Position numbers and translations under genes: made by a program. The notes under the pieces were generated by a model. It was not told where the DNA came from and searched no databases. It saw only the letters and a list, made by a program, of their open reading frames with translations. A DNA stretch of 14,326 nucleotides from Actinomycetota bacterium (lineage in GTDB: Bacteria > Actinomycetota > Acidimicrobiia > Acidimicrobiales > JAHWKP01): contig JAHWKP010000024.1 in NCBI GenBank assembly GCA_019347775.1, positions 1-14,326 on the forward strand, written 5' to 3'. This document shows positions 13,397 through 14,326 of the stretch, one piece after another; positions within the stretch are counted from its first letter, which is position 1; every line of letters begins with the position of its first letter.

Positions 13397-14074
13397 ATGC
13401 GTGGGGAAGTCGTCGTCGTCGACGACGTGGCAGGCGAGTTCGCCGAGAGATTTATCGAGGCGTTTCACGCCCGGACATCGGAGCAGTTCTCGGTCGCGCT
13501 GTCGGGCGGCGAGACCGCCAGGCACTGCTACGAGCGCCTGGCTGCCGAAGGCGAACAGGTCGACTGGTGGGCGGTGGACGTCTATTGGGGTGACGAGCGG
13601 TGTGTTCCGCCGGACAGCGATGAGTCCAACGAGCGACTAGTACGCGACGCGCTCCTTGAGCGGGTGGGTGCAGCCGGCAACGTGCATCCGATGCGGTGTG
13701 AGGACGGGGCCGACAGCTACCAGCTGAAAATCGGCGATCTGGGCCGGTTCGACTTCATACATCTTGGTATCGGCCCCGACGGTCATACCGCGTCGCTATT
13801 TCCAGGTTCGGACGCCATGGACTCGGGCCAGGGCCGCTTGGTCGTGATGAACACCGATCCGGCCGGGCTGAATCCGTACGAACGGATGACCTTGACCATT
13901 AAGGCCATCAACCGGGCACACCTCGTGGTCGTCACCGTGGAAGGGGTCGAGAAGGCCGACGCCATGGCCCGCATCGCAGCCGGCGAGGACCTCCCGCCCA
14001 ACGAGCTCGACCCAGAGCGCCTGGTCTGGCTGCTGAATCCCGCAGCCGCGTCGCGCATGAACCGCCCGGCCTAG
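13397..14074 (+). CDS. pgl: 6-Phosphogluconolactonase (DevB/SOL family)
   Basis: A 225-residue cytosolic hydrolase opening 6-phosphogluconolactone to 6-phosphogluconate, between the zwf and gnd reactions. Family motifs are present: VALSGGETARHCYE at 33-46, DVYWGDERCVPPDSDESN at 61-78, LGIGPDGHTASLFPG at 123-137 and PYERMTLTIKAIN at 160-172. Length matches the family. The frame is open a further 14 codons upstream to an ATG at 13355 inside zwf, but the ATG at 13397 has a -10 box ending 7 nt before it and begins at the conserved domain. The gene is last in the operon and convergent with the VOC-family gene, 42 bp away. Confidence 0.93.
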   Translation: MRGEVVVVDDVAGEFAERFIEAFHARTSEQFSVALSGGETARHCYERLAAEGEQVDWWAVDVYWGDERCVPPDSDESNERLVRDALLERVGAAGNVHPMRCEDGADSYQLKIGDLGRFDFIHLGIGPDGHTASLFPGSDAMDSGQGRLVVMNTDPAGLNPYERMTLTIKAINRAHLVVVTVEGVEKADAMARIAAGEDLPPNELDPERLVWLLNPAAASRMNRPA

Positions 14075-14116
14075 GTCAGCCGGCTCAGCGCCAGGTCAGA
14101 ACCGAGCGGCCTCTAG

Positions 14117-14326
14117 TTAACTCAGGGGATACCTGATGATGCAGAACTCGTTTCCGAACGGATCCTGCATGACGGCCCACTCGAGAAGCGGTTCACCTTC
14201 CGGGTTGTACACGTCTGGCGGTCTGAGAACGGTGCCGCCTATGTCCTCGATCTGCTGGACTGCTTTGGCGACGTCCTCTACCCGGAAATCGAGATGGGTC
14301 CCTGCGTTGACGCTGACCTGATCTTC
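14117..14326 (-). CDS. VOC/glyoxalase-family protein, C-terminal fragment (truncated by window edge)
   Basis: The last 69 residues of a leftward gene ending in TAA at 14117-14119. The visible part has HLDFRVEDVAKAVQQIEDIGG near its start, then AVMQDPFGNEFCIIRYPL at the end. The pattern of a strand with HxDF, an amphipathic helix, and a closing DPxGN(E/x)F strand is typical of the vicinal oxygen chelate fold (glyoxalase/bleomycin-resistance/dioxygenase proteins), with the first H and the E in GNEF as likely metal ligands. The reaction cannot be told from this. The 42 bp to the pgl stop hold a short direct repeat (AGGTCAG at 14073-14079 and 14093-14099) but no clear terminator. Confidence 0.8.
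   Translation of the reverse strand, partial: EDQVSVNAGTHLDFRVEDVAKAVQQIEDIGGTVLRPPDVYNPEGEPLLEWAVMQDPFGNEFCIIRYPLS

Noticed and set aside
1..14326. CRISPR arrays, insertion sequences, tRNA or rRNA genes, integration sites
   Set aside because: I read the gaps and gene ends on both strands and found no repeat arrays, transposase motifs or RNA-gene signatures; nearly all of the sequence is coding.

Overview
The window is GC-rich, densely packed bacterial DNA, most likely from an actinobacterium outside the well-studied genera (an Acidimicrobiia-like lineage is my guess, not shown). Reasons: a proteasome-ATPase-like start beside a proteasome-linked ferredoxin and a TrmI tRNA methyltransferase, a MarP-type membrane serine protease, an actinobacterial holin-X protein, starts with TANNNT -10 boxes right at the initiation codon, and a pentose-phosphate operon that partly follows the Mycobacterium order. 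I saw no rRNA, tRNA, CRISPR array, insertion sequence or phage module.

Left part (1-5882). The start of a coiled-coil protein, probably the ARC/Mpa proteasomal ATPase, runs leftward from 90. It is divergent from a small [3Fe-4S]-type ferredoxin (186-431), and an 18-bp inverted repeat lies between them. A leftward series covers the rest. A hotdog thioesterase, a PBP4-type D-Ala-D-Ala carboxypeptidase (starting at CTG) and a LON substrate-binding-domain protein come first. After a GC hairpin follow three small membrane proteins, TrmI, and the CvpA-trypsin protease. Most junctions are 4-bp NTGA stop/start overlaps, so translational coupling is likely.

Middle (5903-6634). A rightward pair of uncharacterised genes: a four-cysteine zinc-ribbon-like protein and a beta-rich protein. 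A probable leaderless promoter sits in the 32-bp gap to the thioesterase gene.

Right part (6679-14074). One rightward operon encodes most of the pentose phosphate pathway: transketolase, transaldolase, glucose-6-phosphate isomerase, 6-phosphogluconate dehydrogenase, glucose-6-phosphate dehydrogenase and 6-phosphogluconolactonase. It holds the whole oxidative branch, both carbon-transfer enzymes, and the isomerase that returns fructose-6-phosphate to the start, so it could run the pathway as a cycle. Ribose-5-phosphate isomerase and ribulose-phosphate epimerase are not here. The transketolase is of the short, animal-like type; tal and pgi are separate but overlapping halves of what is one fused protein in other bacteria; opcA is absent; and the 6-phosphogluconate dehydrogenase has an acidic residue that suggests NAD use. 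The window ends inside a leftward VOC/glyoxalase-family gene.

There is no non-coding stretch over 300 bases. The largest gaps are about 95 bp (91-185), 66 bp (432-497), 57 bp (6635-6691) and 50 bp (3316-3365); the first three carry promoter- or hairpin-like elements and the fourth a hairpin.
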